Shown piece after piece: positions 9,498-23,623 of a DNA stretch of 64,000 nt. Within the stretch, counting starts at the first letter, position 1; every line of letters begins with the position of its first letter. Origin of the DNA: Paracoccaceae bacterium (lineage in GTDB: Bacteria > Pseudomonadota > Alphaproteobacteria > Rhodobacterales > Rhodobacteraceae). Under the pieces are notes generated by a model. It had not been told where the DNA came from and ran no database searches. It worked only from the letters and a program-made list of their open reading frames with translations. A program made the position numbers and the translations under genes. The stretch spans positions 107,705-171,704 of the forward strand of contig JAIOYF010000009.1 in assembly GCA_021741245.1 (NCBI GenBank), in the 5' to 3' direction.

Positions 9498-9635
9498 ATG
9501 CAAATGGTCGTCGAGGGCTGCCGCGGATTGTCGTTTCTGGTTTGGCTGAACGCTGACCGGATCTTCTCGATGTTGACGGTCGTGGCGGGCCTCTTGGCGG
9601 GTGCCTTTCTGGGCACGACCCTTATACAACCCTGA
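9498..9635 (+). CDS. Small single-span membrane protein (45 aa) between rseP and bamA
   Basis: A short frame of 45 codons with an AGAGGA ribosome site 7 bases before ATG 9498. Residues about 24-42 form one hydrophobic segment (MLTVVAGLLAGAFLGTTLI) after a short polar head with a CRGLSFLVWLN motif. I recall a short peptide of this type in the same place in other Rhodobacterales genomes, but I cannot check. Its function is unknown. Its position between the site-2 protease and the outer-membrane assembly genes hints at an envelope role (inference). Confidence 0.55.
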   Translation: MQMVVEGCRGLSFLVWLNADRIFSMLTVVAGLLAGAFLGTTLIQP

Positions 9636-9832
9636 TTTCGGGGCAGCGGTCCGCACCTATTGACCAATTCCATCTTGCGGGTTTGGCCCGGTGGCAATGC
9701 ATGGCCGTAACAGGTGGTCAATACTGTGCGGCTTTCATGCAATCAGTCAATTTGTTATGTGCCAACTCTTTGACAAGCTTCACGCTTCCCGGTAGTGAGA
9801 ACACAAGGGATTGTTGAAGATGGGGCTTTGTC

Positions 9833-12163
9833 ATGCATCATACTGCGTCTGCAAGCGCGAAGGACAAGTCTGATCGCGCGCATTTCAAGCGTCGCATACT
9901 GACGGCGCTTTTCCTTTCAACGGCAACGGTTTCTGGCGTGATCCTCACACCGGCAACGGCGCAGGAATACAGTTTTAATCAGGTTGCCGTCGAAGGGAAC
10001 GTGCTGGTCGACGCGCCAACGATCCTTGGTCTGGCGGGAATCAAGCGCGGTCAAGTGCTGTCGGTTTCGCAGTTGAATGACGCCTATCAAGGCATCGTGC
10101 GCTCTGGTTTGTTTGAAGAAGTTGAAATTACGCCTCAGGGAAATCGCCTTGTCATTCGGGTCAAGGAATATCCTGTCGTCAACATCATCAACTTTGAGGG
10201 CAACAAGCGCCTGAAAGATGAAGAACTGGCAAAGATCATCGCGTCCAAGCAGCGCCGCGTTTATTCGCCCAGCACGGCCGAGGGTGATGCCGCCTTGATC
10301 GCCGAGGTCTACCGCTCCCGTGGCCGGATTGCCGCCACCGTCACCCCAAAGATCATCCGCCGCAGCGATAGCAGGGTCGATCTGGTGTTTGAAATCACCG
10401 AAGGCCGCGTGACCGAGATTGAGCGCCTTTCGTTCATCGGCAACCGCGCCTTCAGTGACCGTCGCCTGCGTCAGGTCTTGGAAACCAAACAGGCCGGCCT
10501 TTTGCGCAACCTGATCCAGCGTGACACCTTGGTGCCCGAGCGTCTGGAACTCGACAAGCAGTTGCTGCGCGATTTCTATCTGGCACGGGGCTATGTTGAT
10601 TTTCAGGTGACGGATGCGTCGTCCGAAATCTCGCGGGAACGTGACGCGGTATTTGTCAGCTTTTCGATCAGCGAAGGTCGCAGTTTCCGGTTTGGCAAGA
10701 TCACCACCGTTTCCGAAGTCACGGATGTTGATGCCAGCGATTTTGAAGAGGTGCAGCGCATCCGCGCGGGCGTGACCTATTCGCCTGCCGTGGTCGAAAA
10801 CAACATTGCCCGGATGGAAAATCTGGCGCTGCGCAAGGGGCTGAATTTCGTGCGTGTCGATCCGCGTGTGACCCGCAATGATCGTGACGGGACGTTGGAC
10901 ATTGAATTCGCCCTCGTCCGTGGCCCACGTATTTTTGTGGAACGCATCGATATCGAAGGCAATACAACCACCCTGGACAGTGTCGTGCGCCGCGAGTTCC
11001 GCAGTGCTGAGGGCGATCCGTTCAACCCTCGCGAAATCCGCCAGTCGGCAGAGCGTATCCGTGCCCTTGGCTTTTTCTCTGACGCGCAGGTTGAAGCGAG
11101 GGCGGGCAGCGCCTCTGATCAGGTGATTGTCGACGTCAACGTTGATGAACAGCCAACAGGGTCTTTGTCTTTTGGGGCGAGTTATGGGTTGGAAGCGGGG
11201 ATTGGCCTGAACGTCGGGTTCTCTGAGTCCAACTTTTTGGGCCGTGGTCAGGCGTTTGCCGTGAACATCTCCAGCGGGGCCGACAATACCAACTCCAGCA
11301 TTTCCTTCACGGAACCGGCGTTTCTGGGGCGTGATCTTGCGCTGTCCTTCGGGGTTTTCTACAACCTGACCAGTCAGCAAAACGCGCTGTATGATACCGG
11401 TGTCGCGGGGTTCAACACTTCGCTTGCTTTCCCGGTGGGGGAGCAGAGCCGTCTGGAAGTCCGCTATGGCTTGGCCGAGAACACGATCAAGAATTACGCT
11501 GGTGCCAATGTGATCTTGCAAAACGAATCCGCTCGCAAGGGTGAGTTGGTTTCGACCATTGGCTATACTTACAGCTATGACACGCGCATCGGGGGGCTGT
11601 CGCCAGATCGCGCGGTTTTGCTGCGCTTCAGTCAGGATTTCGCCGGTCTGGGTGGGGATGCGAAGTATCTGTCAACCAACGTTCTCGCCTTGGCTGAGCG
11701 TAAAGTGTTGAATGAAGAAGTGACATTGCGCGCCATTTTCGAAGGCGGTGCCGTGGTGTCGACGGGCGGATACGTGACGCGGGTGACCGATCGTTTCTTT
11801 GGCAATGGCAAGATCCGTGGCTTTGAAAGCAATGGCATTGGTCCGCGTGACACCGTGACAGGCGATGCCCTTGGCGGAAACTACTATGCCACGGCCCGAC
11901 TGGAAGCAGATTTCCCCTTGGGCTTTCCCGAGGAATACGGGATCACCGGGGGCATGTTCGTTGACGTAGGATCTGTCTGGGGGTTGGACGACAATAATGG
12001 CGGAGCCATTGACGACAGTGCGCATCCGCGTGCGTCTGTTGGCGTTTCGGTGTTGTGGGACGCGCCCATCGGGCCGCTGCGGTTCAACTTCTCGAAGGCT
12101 CTGAAAAAGGAAAGCTACGACAAAGAGCAAGCCTTTGATCTGACCATCTCGACCAAGTTCTGA
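9833..12163 (+). CDS. bamA: Outer membrane protein assembly factor BamA
   Basis: Omp85-family core of the BAM complex, which inserts beta-barrels into the outer membrane. It has 776 residues. A signal peptide ends near the ATAQ-EYSF junction (about residue 43-44). Five POTRA domains follow (about 45-440), with recurring VxGN motifs such as VAVEGNVLVD, NFEGNKRL, FIGNRAFSD and IEGNTTT. The C-terminal about 340 residues form the barrel, with the RGFESNGIGPRD segment (family lid-lock RGF motif) and a terminal Phe (TISTKF) as barrel signal. The stop overlaps the start of the Skp-like gene (TGATG). Confidence 0.97.
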   Translation: MHHTASASAKDKSDRAHFKRRILTALFLSTATVSGVILTPATAQEYSFNQVAVEGNVLVDAPTILGLAGIKRGQVLSVSQLNDAYQGIVRSGLFEEVEITPQGNRLVIRVKEYPVVNIINFEGNKRLKDEELAKIIASKQRRVYSPSTAEGDAALIAEVYRSRGRIAATVTPKIIRRSDSRVDLVFEITEGRVTEIERLSFIGNRAFSDRRLRQVLETKQAGLLRNLIQRDTLVPERLELDKQLLRDFYLARGYVDFQVTDASSEISRERDAVFVSFSISEGRSFRFGKITTVSEVTDVDASDFEEVQRIRAGVTYSPAVVENNIARMENLALRKGLNFVRVDPRVTRNDRDGTLDIEFALVRGPRIFVERIDIEGNTTTLDSVVRREFRSAEGDPFNPREIRQSAERIRALGFFSDAQVEARAGSASDQVIVDVNVDEQPTGSLSFGASYGLEAGIGLNVGFSESNFLGRGQAFAVNISSGADNTNSSISFTEPAFLGRDLALSFGVFYNLTSQQNALYDTGVAGFNTSLAFPVGEQSRLEVRYGLAENTIKNYAGANVILQNESARKGELVSTIGYTYSYDTRIGGLSPDRAVLLRFSQDFAGLGGDAKYLSTNVLALAERKVLNEEVTLRAIFEGGAVVSTGGYVTRVTDRFFGNGKIRGFESNGIGPRDTVTGDALGGNYYATARLEADFPLGFPEEYGITGGMFVDVGSVWGLDDNNGGAIDDSAHPRASVGVSVLWDAPIGPLRFNFSKALKKESYDKEQAFDLTISTKF

Positions 12164-12834
12164 TGCAGGGCAGGGCGCTTGCGGCTTTGGCCGCTTTTGT
12201 CTTGTCTACGGGCGGAGTTCGCGCGCAGGAGGCGACGCCGGTCCCCCAGTTTCCGCTGGCCGGCGAGCAAGGCGCCGTCGGTCCGTTGCGTGAGCCTTTG
12301 TTGCGGTCACCCGTGGTCACGCTTGACCGCGAACGTCTTTTTGCAGAGTCGCAGATGGGGCAGGCGATGATCCGTCGGCTGGACGCTGCATCGAATGACC
12401 TGATCGCGGAAAACCGGCGGCTTGAACAGGCCTTGGAACAAGAAGAGCGTGACTTGACCGAAAAGCGCAAGACGCTGCCGCAAGACAAGTTTCGAACCCT
12501 TTCCGTCGAGTTTGATCAGCGCGTCGAAGAGTTGCGGCAGGCACAGGACGCAAAGAGCCGCGCCTTGACACGGCAGCGTGACGTGGACAGACAGACATTC
12601 TTCGAAGCTGCAGTGCCGATCCTTGGTCAGTTGATGTCTGAAATCGAAGCCGTCGCCATCATTGATCGTTCTGCCATCATCTTGACCTTTGACAAACTCG
12701 ACATCACCACACTTGCGGTTGAACGGCTGGATGCGGACTTGGGCGAGGGTCCACGTGACCTTGGGGTAACGCCCGAGGCAGCGCCCGACCCCTTGCCCGA
12801 TCCCGCGCAAGCCGCGCCGCCAAGCAATCCGTGA
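12163..12834 (+). CDS. OmpH/Skp-family periplasmic chaperone
   Basis: Likely periplasmic holdase that carries unfolded outer-membrane proteins to BamA. It is 223 residues. A short signal peptide ends at VRAQ-EA. The VVTLDRERLFAES segment matches the Skp start of the mature fold, and residues about 75-150 are a charged coiled coil (NRRLEQALEQEERDLTEK and following), the tentacle region of Skp. The C-terminal about 30 residues are Pro/Asp-rich and lack features. It overlaps bamA by one base and precedes fabZ, the usual bamA-skp-fabZ-lpxA order. Confidence 0.88.
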   Translation: MQGRALAALAAFVLSTGGVRAQEATPVPQFPLAGEQGAVGPLREPLLRSPVVTLDRERLFAESQMGQAMIRRLDAASNDLIAENRRLEQALEQEERDLTEKRKTLPQDKFRTLSVEFDQRVEELRQAQDAKSRALTRQRDVDRQTFFEAAVPILGQLMSEIEAVAIIDRSAIILTFDKLDITTLAVERLDADLGEGPRDLGVTPEAAPDPLPDPAQAAPPSNP

Positions 12835-12958
12835 TCGATCTCACCTCCTGCCATGTCACTGGCGGATTTTGCTAGCCGCACGTGCGTTCCTTGCCTTGCC
12901 CGCAGGGCGTTGACTTGCTAGCAACAAGAAAAACACGTTCACCTAGCGGGGATAAACC

Positions 12959-13438
12959 ATGAATGATGCCAATCCGGTGGGTTCCGCCGCCATCACCGAG
13001 GCTGACATCAGCCTTATCCAGAGAATTTTGCCGCATCGCTATCCGTTCTTGCTGGTCGACAAGGTGCGCGACATCGTGGTCAACGACCATTGTGTGGGCA
13101 TAAAATGCGTCACCATGAACGAGCCGCAATTCACCGGGCATTTTCCGGGCATGCCGGTGTTTCCGGGGGTTTTGATCATTGAGGCGATGGCCCAGACCTC
13201 GGGGATCTTGGTCGGTGTGTCGATGGACCTGATTGACAAGAATGCAGCCGTTTTCTTCATGTCGGTCGATGGGGTAAAGTTTCGCCGCAAGGTCGGGCCG
13301 GGCGATGTGCTGGAACTGCACGTCAAGGCCCTGCGCAGTGGTGGACGGGTTTGGAAGTTTGAGGGTCGCGCCACGGTGGATGGGCAATTGGTCTGCGAAG
13401 CGCAGTTCAGTGCCATGTTTGATGTGCCAAAGGCCTGA
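12959..13438 (+). CDS. fabZ: 3-hydroxyacyl-ACP dehydratase FabZ
   Basis: Removes water from 3-hydroxyacyl-ACP in fatty acid elongation, and so competes with LpxA for 3-hydroxyacyl-ACP. It has 159 residues in a hot-dog fold. The catalytic segments are [13 protein letters not shown] and [20 protein letters not shown], holding the His and Glu of the active site. It stands 124 bases after the Skp-like gene, so it may have a promoter of its own, and ends 3 bases before lpxA. Confidence 0.96.
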   Translation: MNDANPVGSAAITEADISLIQRILPHRYPFLLVDKVRDIVVNDHCVGIKCVTMNEPQFTGHFPGMPVFPGVLIIEAMAQTSGILVGVSMDLIDKNAAVFFMSVDGVKFRRKVGPGDVLELHVKALRSGGRVWKFEGRATVDGQLVCEAQFSAMFDVPKA

Positions 13439-13441
13439 GCC

Positions 13442-14239
13442 ATGCAAATTGATCCCTCTGCCACGATCCATGCCTCGGCGGTCATCGAAGAGGGGGCCAA
13501 GATTGGTCCTGACTGCCAGATCGGCCCCTTTGCCCTGATTGGGGCCGAGGTGACTTTGGGGCGGGCTGTGGTTGTGAAATCTCATGCCGTGGTCACGGGC
13601 TGGACGGATCTGGGCGATGAAACCGTGGTCTTTCCCTTTGCCTGCGTAGGCGAGGTGCCGCAGGATCTGAAGTATCGTGGCGAGCATACCCGACTGATCG
13701 TGGGCGCGCGCTGCAAGATCCGCGAAGGCGCCACGTTGAACACGGGCACCGAGGGCGGTGGCGGTGTGACGCGCGTGGGCGATGATTGCCTGTTGATGAC
13801 GGGCGCGCATGTGGGCCATGACGCCAGCCTTGGCAACCGTGTGATCCTTGCCAATCAGGCCGCCATTGCGGGGCATTGTCAGATTGGGGACGATGTCATT
13901 GTGGGCGGTTTGTCTGGCGTGCATCAATGGGTGCGTGTGGGCCGTGGCGCGATCATCGGGGCGGTGACCATGGTCACCAATGACGTGCTGCCCCATGGGC
14001 TTGTGCAGGGCCCGCGTGGCGTTCTTGATGGGCTGAACCTTGTCGGGCTAAAGCGGCGTGGGGTGGAGCGGTCCGAGATCACCGCCCTGCGCGCCGCCTA
14101 TCAGATGTTGGCGCAGGGCGAGGGGTCGTTTCTTGACCGGGCCCGCCGTTTGGCGGATGAAACCGACAGTGCCCATGTCCAAGAGATGACGGATTTTATC
14201 CTTTCCGCCAGCGACCGCAGCTTTCTGACCCCGAAATGA
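13442..14239 (+). CDS. lpxA: UDP-N-acetylglucosamine acyltransferase LpxA
   Basis: First step of lipid A synthesis: moves 3-hydroxyacyl from ACP to the 3-position of UDP-GlcNAc. It has 265 residues. The first about 190 residues are hexapeptide repeats of a left-handed beta-helix (IHASAVIEEGAKIGPDC onward), with the catalytic His in the TGAHVGHDA loop and the HQWVRVG segment after it. A helical C-terminal domain follows. The stop overlaps lpxI (ATGA). Confidence 0.96.
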   Translation: MQIDPSATIHASAVIEEGAKIGPDCQIGPFALIGAEVTLGRAVVVKSHAVVTGWTDLGDETVVFPFACVGEVPQDLKYRGEHTRLIVGARCKIREGATLNTGTEGGGGVTRVGDDCLLMTGAHVGHDASLGNRVILANQAAIAGHCQIGDDVIVGGLSGVHQWVRVGRGAIIGAVTMVTNDVLPHGLVQGPRGVLDGLNLVGLKRRGVERSEITALRAAYQMLAQGEGSFLDRARRLADETDSAHVQEMTDFILSASDRSFLTPK

Positions 14240-15042
14240 GCCGCGTTGCCATCATCGCCGGGGCAGGGCGTTTGCCTGCCGCCCTTGCTGCGGTGCTTGA
14301 TGCGCCTCTGATCTGCGCTTTGGACGGCTATTCGCCCCAAGGCCTGACGCCTGACCTTGGCTTTCGGGTGGAGCGGCTAGTGCCCTTTTTCCATGCACTG
14401 GAAGATGCGGGTATCACGACCGTCTGTTTTGCAGGGGCAGTGCAGCGCCCGCGTCTTGACCCTGCGCTGTTTGATCCTGCCACGGCGCAACTGGTGCCGC
14501 GTTTGTTGGCCGCAATGCAGGCGGGCGATGATGCGACCCTGCGCGTGGTTGTCGAATTGTTTGAAGAGGCCGGGTTTTCCGTGCAAGGCACGGCCGACCT
14601 CGCCCCCGGCCTTGTGCCCGGTGCGGGGCTGCGTGCGGGCCGCGTGACGTCGAGGGACGAGGAAGATGCCACCCGCGCCGCCGCGATTGTGCAAGCACTT
14701 GGGGCGGTGGATGTGGGGCAAGGCTGTGTCGTGGCGCAGGGGCTTTGTCTGGCGGTAGAGGCGCTGCCCGGCACGGACGCGATGTTGGCGCAGGTGGCGG
14801 TTCTGCCGATGGGTCTGCGCCCCGATCCCGCGCGCGGGCGGGGGCTGTTTTACAAGGCACCAAAGCCCGGTCAAGACCGCCGCATTGATCTGCCCACCCT
14901 TGGCCCCGCCACGGTGGAGGCTGCTGGGGCGGCGGGTCTGGGCGGGATCGCTTGGGAAGCGGGTGGGGTGATCTGCCTTGATCTGCCGCAGATGGTGGCG
15001 CGGGCGGATGCCTTGGGCCTGTTCTTGTGGGCGCGGGAATGA
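14236..15042 (+). CDS. lpxI: UDP-2,3-diacylglucosamine pyrophosphatase LpxI
   Basis: Hydrolyses UDP-2,3-diacylglucosamine to lipid X and UMP. This is the alphaproteobacterial replacement for LpxH, and it attacks a different phosphorus atom. It has 268 residues: an N-terminal domain with AIIAGAGRLP at 5-14, and a C-terminal DUF1009-type domain with the conserved DVGQGCVVAQG segment and the GLFYKAPKPGQDRRIDLPT stretch. It is overlapped at both ends by lpxA and lpxB (ATGA junctions), which supports a single translated unit. Confidence 0.93.
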   Translation: MSRVAIIAGAGRLPAALAAVLDAPLICALDGYSPQGLTPDLGFRVERLVPFFHALEDAGITTVCFAGAVQRPRLDPALFDPATAQLVPRLLAAMQAGDDATLRVVVELFEEAGFSVQGTADLAPGLVPGAGLRAGRVTSRDEEDATRAAAIVQALGAVDVGQGCVVAQGLCLAVEALPGTDAMLAQVAVLPMGLRPDPARGRGLFYKAPKPGQDRRIDLPTLGPATVEAAGAAGLGGIAWEAGGVICLDLPQMVARADALGLFLWARE

Positions 15043-16181
15043 AGCTGTTTGTGATCGCCGGGGAACCCTCGGGCGATCGTCTTGGCGCGGCCCTTATGGC
15101 CGGGCTGAAAACCCTTGATCCCGGTATCTCATTTCAGGGCATTGGCGGTCCGCTCATGCAGGCCGAAGGTCTGGAAAGCCAGTTTCCGATGGAAGAGTTG
15201 TCGGTGATGGGGATCGCCGAGGTCTTGCCGAAATACCTGCCTCTCAAACGCCGCATAAGGCAGGCGGCGGAGGCGGCGCTTGCCAGCGGTGCAGGTGCGC
15301 TGATCACCATCGACAGCCCGGATTTTTGCCTCCGCGTGGCGGCGATCGTCAAGGCGGCACAGCCACAGTTTCGCACGATCCACTACGTTGCCCCCTCGGT
15401 CTGGGCATGGCGACCCGGTCGGGCGGCAAAGATGGCCCGCGTGATTGATCATGTGCTGGCCCTTTTGCCCTTTGAGCCGCCCTTTATGACCGCCGCTGGC
15501 ATGAGTTGCGATTTTGTGGGCCATCCGGTGGTGTCCGAACCCTTGGCCAGCCCGGCCGAGATTTCGGGCCTGCAGGGGCAGTGGCCCCTCATCCTTGCCC
15601 TGCCCGGATCAAGACGGGGAGAGGTGGTTCGCCTTGCCCCTGTGCTGGGGCAGGTGATGGAGCGGATCAAGGCTGTGCACCCGATGGCCCGTGTGGCGCT
15701 GCCAACGGTGCGCGGGGTGGTGGATCTGGTGCGCGATCTGACCCAAAACTGGCCGATCCAGCCCATGATCATCGAAGATGCGGCCACAAAACGGGCGGCC
15801 TTTGGTGCCGCCGATGTGGCAATTGCGGCCTCGGGCACTGTTTCGCTGGAGCTTGCGGCCAATGCTTGCCCCATGGTCATCGCCTATGACATGCACCCGC
15901 TGACCCTGTGGTTGATGCGGCGCGCGGCACTGATTGATACGGTTACGCTGGTCAATCTGGTGTCCGAGACGCGCACGATCCCCGAATTCATCGGCGCGCG
16001 CTGCCGGGCCGATCTGATCGCGCCCGAAGTCCTGCGCCTGTTGGCCGAGGGGGCAGGCCCGCAGGCCGATGCCATGCGTCAGACGATGGTGCGTTTGGGC
16101 ATGGGCGGGGAGGCCCCCGGTCTGCGTGCCGCGCGTTCGGTGCTGCGTCATGTGCCAAACGGGGGGATTGACCATGGATGA
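15039..16181 (+). CDS. lpxB: Lipid A disaccharide synthase LpxB
   Basis: Joins lipid X and UDP-2,3-diacylglucosamine into the lipid A disaccharide, at the inner face of the cytoplasmic membrane. The start is ATG 15039, overlapping the lpxI stop, giving 380 residues. The N-terminal FVIAGEPSGDRLGAALM motif, the central YVAPSVWAWRPGRA and the C-terminal donor-site segment ASGTVSLELAANACPMVI are all hallmark GT19 features. It overlaps the next gene by 8 bases. Confidence 0.95.
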   Translation: MKLFVIAGEPSGDRLGAALMAGLKTLDPGISFQGIGGPLMQAEGLESQFPMEELSVMGIAEVLPKYLPLKRRIRQAAEAALASGAGALITIDSPDFCLRVAAIVKAAQPQFRTIHYVAPSVWAWRPGRAAKMARVIDHVLALLPFEPPFMTAAGMSCDFVGHPVVSEPLASPAEISGLQGQWPLILALPGSRRGEVVRLAPVLGQVMERIKAVHPMARVALPTVRGVVDLVRDLTQNWPIQPMIIEDAATKRAAFGAADVAIAASGTVSLELAANACPMVIAYDMHPLTLWLMRRAALIDTVTLVNLVSETRTIPEFIGARCRADLIAPEVLRLLAEGAGPQADAMRQTMVRLGMGGEAPGLRAARSVLRHVPNGGIDHG

Positions 16182-16671
16182 AGATCCTTTTGCCACCTTT
16201 GCCGCCGCACTTTCCGCCGCAACAAAGCCCGAACAGCCCTTTGAGGCCCTGCACCGCCTGACGGTGCAAACCATCGGCGCGCGGCTGTTCACTGTGACAA
16301 CGGTCGAGGATCACGGTCGGCTTGCGCGGCGCAGTTACAGCAGCCATCCGCATGAGTACCCCGTTTCAGGCACCAAGATCGTGGAACCCAGCCGTTGGAA
16401 CGCGATTGTTCTTGATCAGAGACAAAGTTTCGTTGCCAATTCCTTGGCCCAAATCGCCGAGGTTTTTCCCGACCATGCGCTGATCGGGTCCCTTGGTCTG
16501 GGATCGGTCATCAATATGCCCGTCATCCTGAAGGGCCAGATTTGCACAACGCTCAATCTGCTGGATGTGCCCGGTTATTATACGCCCGCGCGGGTGGCCT
16601 TTGTCACAGGGCAGCTCACGCTGCCAACGATGGCCGCGCAACTGGCCCATGACGCCTTGCGCACGGCTTAG
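16174..16671 (+). CDS. GAF-domain protein downstream of lpxB
   Basis: A 165-residue protein that is nearly all one GAF domain, a fold that binds small molecules. Its start ATG 16174 lies inside the last codons of lpxB, so it is the last gene of the lipid A run. No output domain (kinase, cyclase, HTH) is attached. The ligand is unknown; the segments [18 protein letters not shown] and [17 protein letters not shown] are the recognisable GAF core. The 3' end meets mnmA tail to tail, with 4 bases shared. Confidence 0.75.
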   Translation: MDEDPFATFAAALSAATKPEQPFEALHRLTVQTIGARLFTVTTVEDHGRLARRSYSSHPHEYPVSGTKIVEPSRWNAIVLDQRQSFVANSLAQIAEVFPDHALIGSLGLGSVINMPVILKGQICTTLNLLDVPGYYTPARVAFVTGQLTLPTMAAQLAHDALRTA

Positions 16672-17804
16672 CGCCCGCGCCAGATCCAGCCGCCGCCATA
16701 GATGCGCCCGCCCTCGGGGGCGTAAAACACGCAAGCCTGCCCCGCGCTGACGCCATCTTCGGGGTCCAGCAACTCCACCTCTGCCTCGGTTGCGGAAAGG
16801 GGCCGGATCACGGCCGGTCGGGGTGGTCTGGTCGAGCGGACCTTGACCTGCAAGTGCCATTCGCTTTGGCTGTCAAAGGGCACGTCGCCCAGCCAGTTGA
16901 TCTCACGCACCGGGATCACACGGGTGGCAAGCGACTCCTTTGGCCCCACGATCACACGGCGGGATTCGGGATCAAGGCGCACCACATAAAGCGGATCGCC
17001 CAAGCCCCCGATGCCCAAGCCTTTGCGTTGGCCAATGGTGTAATGAATCACGCCGCGATGCGTGCCCAGCACCCGGCCGGAAAGATCGACAATCTCGCCC
17101 GGATCAGCCGCCCCCGGCCGCAGCTTTTCGATCACTGCCGCATAATTCCCATTGGGGACAAAGCAGATATCCTGACTGTCGGGCTTGTCGGCCACGGAAA
17201 GCCCGTATTTCGTGGCCAAAGCGCGCGTTTCCGCCTTGCTGCCCAGATGGCCCAAGGGAAACCGCAGATATGACAATTGCTCGGGCGTGGTCGAGAACAA
17301 GAAATAGCTTTGATCGCGATTGGCATCCGCCGCGCTGTGAAGTTCCGGCCCGGCTTGACCCAGCTTGCGTTGAATGTAATGCCCGGTTGCCATGCAATCG
17401 GCCTCCAGATCGCGGGCGGTTGCCAAAAGATCCTTGAACTTCACCCGCTCATTGCAGCGGATACAGGGCACGGGGGTTGCGCCCGCAAGGTAGGCATCGG
17501 CGAAATCCTCCATCACCGCCTCACGGAAGGTGTTCTCATAATCCAGCACATAATGCGGAAAGCCCATGGTTTCGGCCACGCGGCGGGCATCGTGAATATC
17601 GCGCCCGGCACAGCATGCGCCCTTTTTGGCCAATGCCGCACCGTGATCGTAAAGCTGCAAGGTGACGCCCACGACATCATAGCCCTCTTCGGCCAGCATC
17701 GCGGCCACGACAGAGCTGTCCACGCCCCCCGACATGGCCACCACGACGCGCGTGGCAGAAGGGGGCTTTGGCAGCCCCAGCGAATTGAGCGGGTGGTCCA
17801 GCAT
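16668..17804 (-). CDS. mnmA: tRNA-specific 2-thiouridylase MnmA
   Basis: Thiolates U34 in tRNAs for Lys, Glu and Gln. The start chosen is ATG 17804, 7 bases after GAAAGG, giving 378 residues; a 26-residue longer frame has no such support. The PP-loop [12 protein letters not shown] is near residue 20. The two catalytic Cys are in the [10 protein letters not shown] segment and in the [11 protein letters not shown] segment; the latter carries the conserved downstream Cys. The C-terminal domain is a beta-barrel. The 5' side faces sciP. Confidence 0.95.
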   Translation of the reverse strand: MLDHPLNSLGLPKPPSATRVVVAMSGGVDSSVVAAMLAEEGYDVVGVTLQLYDHGAALAKKGACCAGRDIHDARRVAETMGFPHYVLDYENTFREAVMEDFADAYLAGATPVPCIRCNERVKFKDLLATARDLEADCMATGHYIQRKLGQAGPELHSAADANRDQSYFLFSTTPEQLSYLRFPLGHLGSKAETRALATKYGLSVADKPDSQDICFVPNGNYAAVIEKLRPGAADPGEIVDLSGRVLGTHRGVIHYTIGQRKGLGIGGLGDPLYVVRLDPESRRVIVGPKESLATRVIPVREINWLGDVPFDSQSEWHLQVKVRSTRPPRPAVIRPLSATEAEVELLDPEDGVSAGQACVFYAPEGGRIYGGGWIWRGR

Positions 17805-17938
17805 ATGCGTGCCTTTCAGGGATTGGGCGCAATATATGAAAATGCGCGACACTCTCAACCCCCGGTGACACTTTGTCTTCACGGATGCTTAAGCCTGAGG
17901 CAGCAAAGTTCCATGGAGTCCACTGACGTTCGGAAAGT

Positions 17939-18223
17939 ATGGCGATGTATCTCAAACGTGTTGATGGCCCCCGACAGGTCACATTGCCTGATGGCACTGT
18001 GCTGAGCCGGGCCGATCTGCCTAGCCCGGACACCCGGCGCTGGGTCGCCAGTCGCAAGGCCATTGTGGTGCGTGCAGTGCTTTATGGTCTGATCACCGAA
18101 GCTGAGGCGCTGGAACGCTATTCGTTGTCCGAGGAAGAGTTCAGCCTATGGCGTGAAGCTGTTGAACAGCATGGCGAAAAGGCCCTCAAAGTGACGAGCA
18201 TTCAAAAATACAGACAACTTTAG
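17939..18223 (+). CDS. sciP: CtrA inhibitor SciP (DUF1153)
   Basis: Small helix-turn-helix protein of 94 residues that, in Caulobacter, binds CtrA and blocks its transcription activation in G1. The signature RWVASRKAIVVRAVLYGLI and the ALERYSLSEEEFSLWREA helix pair match the DUF1153 family, ending in LKVTSIQKYRQL. The ATG at 17939 is followed by a second in-frame ATG at 17945. It sits 94 bases upstream of ctrA on the same strand, so inhibitor and target are encoded together. Confidence 0.92.
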   Translation: MAMYLKRVDGPRQVTLPDGTVLSRADLPSPDTRRWVASRKAIVVRAVLYGLITEAEALERYSLSEEEFSLWREAVEQHGEKALKVTSIQKYRQL

Positions 18224-18261
18224 GTTGTTTTTTCTTCCCGCATAGGCAGAGTAACCTGTAG

Positions 18262-18288
18262 TTAACCATTCGATCCCACAGTCGTTAA
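18262..18288. promoter_or_regulatory. Putative CtrA half-sites upstream of ctrA
   Basis: In the 94-base gap between sciP and ctrA, TTAACCAT (18262-18269) equals the 8-base CtrA half-site reported for Caulobacter, and CGTTAACG (18283-18290) holds a second TTAA. The spacing between the two TTAA cores is 19 bases, not the classical 7, so two half-sites are more likely than one full site. They suggest autoregulation of ctrA. Confidence 0.4.
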
Positions 18289-18317
18289 CGAACCTGGTCT
18301 GTAGCGGAGTTATTTAG

Positions 18318-23285
<4,968 letters not shown>

Positions 23286-23332
23286 GCCCGGCGGCGTGGT
23301 CTTCTGTCTGGGTTGGCCAAATGTTCCTGCAT

Positions 23333-23347
23333 GTTCCTAAAAAGTTC
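23333..23347 (+). promoter_or_regulatory. LexA-type SOS box (GTTC-N7-GTTC)
   Basis: GTTC at 23333-23336 and GTTC at 23344-23347 are separated by exactly 7 bases, the alphaproteobacterial LexA motif known from Rhodobacter, Caulobacter and Rhizobium. A third GTTC at 23323-23326 lies 6 bases before the first. A weak promoter (TTTACA 23348-23353, 18 bases, AACAAT 23372-23377) starts immediately after the box, so bound LexA would block it. The only downstream gene before the terminator is the 36-residue peptide at 23403. Confidence 0.6.
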
Positions 23348-23402
23348 TTTACACGAATCGGTAGGAATGAGAACAATAGGGCAACATAGATAGGAGAACG
23401 CC

Positions 23403-23513
23403 ATGGTTGCCCAAGTCAAAGACATCGTTGCCCGGTCCCATTCCGCCCTTATTGAAGATGTTTTGGGGGTTGGTGTTCTGTTTGTGGCTATGTTTGCCGT
23501 CCTGACCTTTTGA
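23403..23513 (+). CDS. Small single-span membrane peptide (36 aa) behind a LexA-type box
   Basis: Reading frame of 36 codons with AGGAG 6 bases before ATG 23403. The first 16 residues are polar and mildly basic (VKDIVARSHS); residues about 17-36 are a single hydrophobic span that ends at the C-terminus. The gene stands alone between recG and a strong terminator at 23624. An LexA-type box 56 bases upstream suggests induction by DNA damage. In Caulobacter, SOS-induced membrane peptides of this size (SidA, 29 residues) stop division. No sequence similarity to SidA is claimed; the likeness is in size, topology and control. Confidence 0.6.
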   Translation: MVAQVKDIVARSHSALIEDVLGVGVLFVAMFAVLTF

Positions 23514-23623
23514 TCCTGAACTGCCTGCGGTCTGTTCCCCGGCGCCGCCCGGTGGGCCATCTGTCCCCAAGTGATATCTGTCGATATCCGTGATGGTCTT
23601 CCCGCGCCCAGACACGCGACTTG

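Noticed and set aside
9917..11521. 534-residue reverse frame inside bamA
   Set aside because: Antisense shadow of BamA, whose signal peptide, POTRA repeats and barrel are all in the forward frame.
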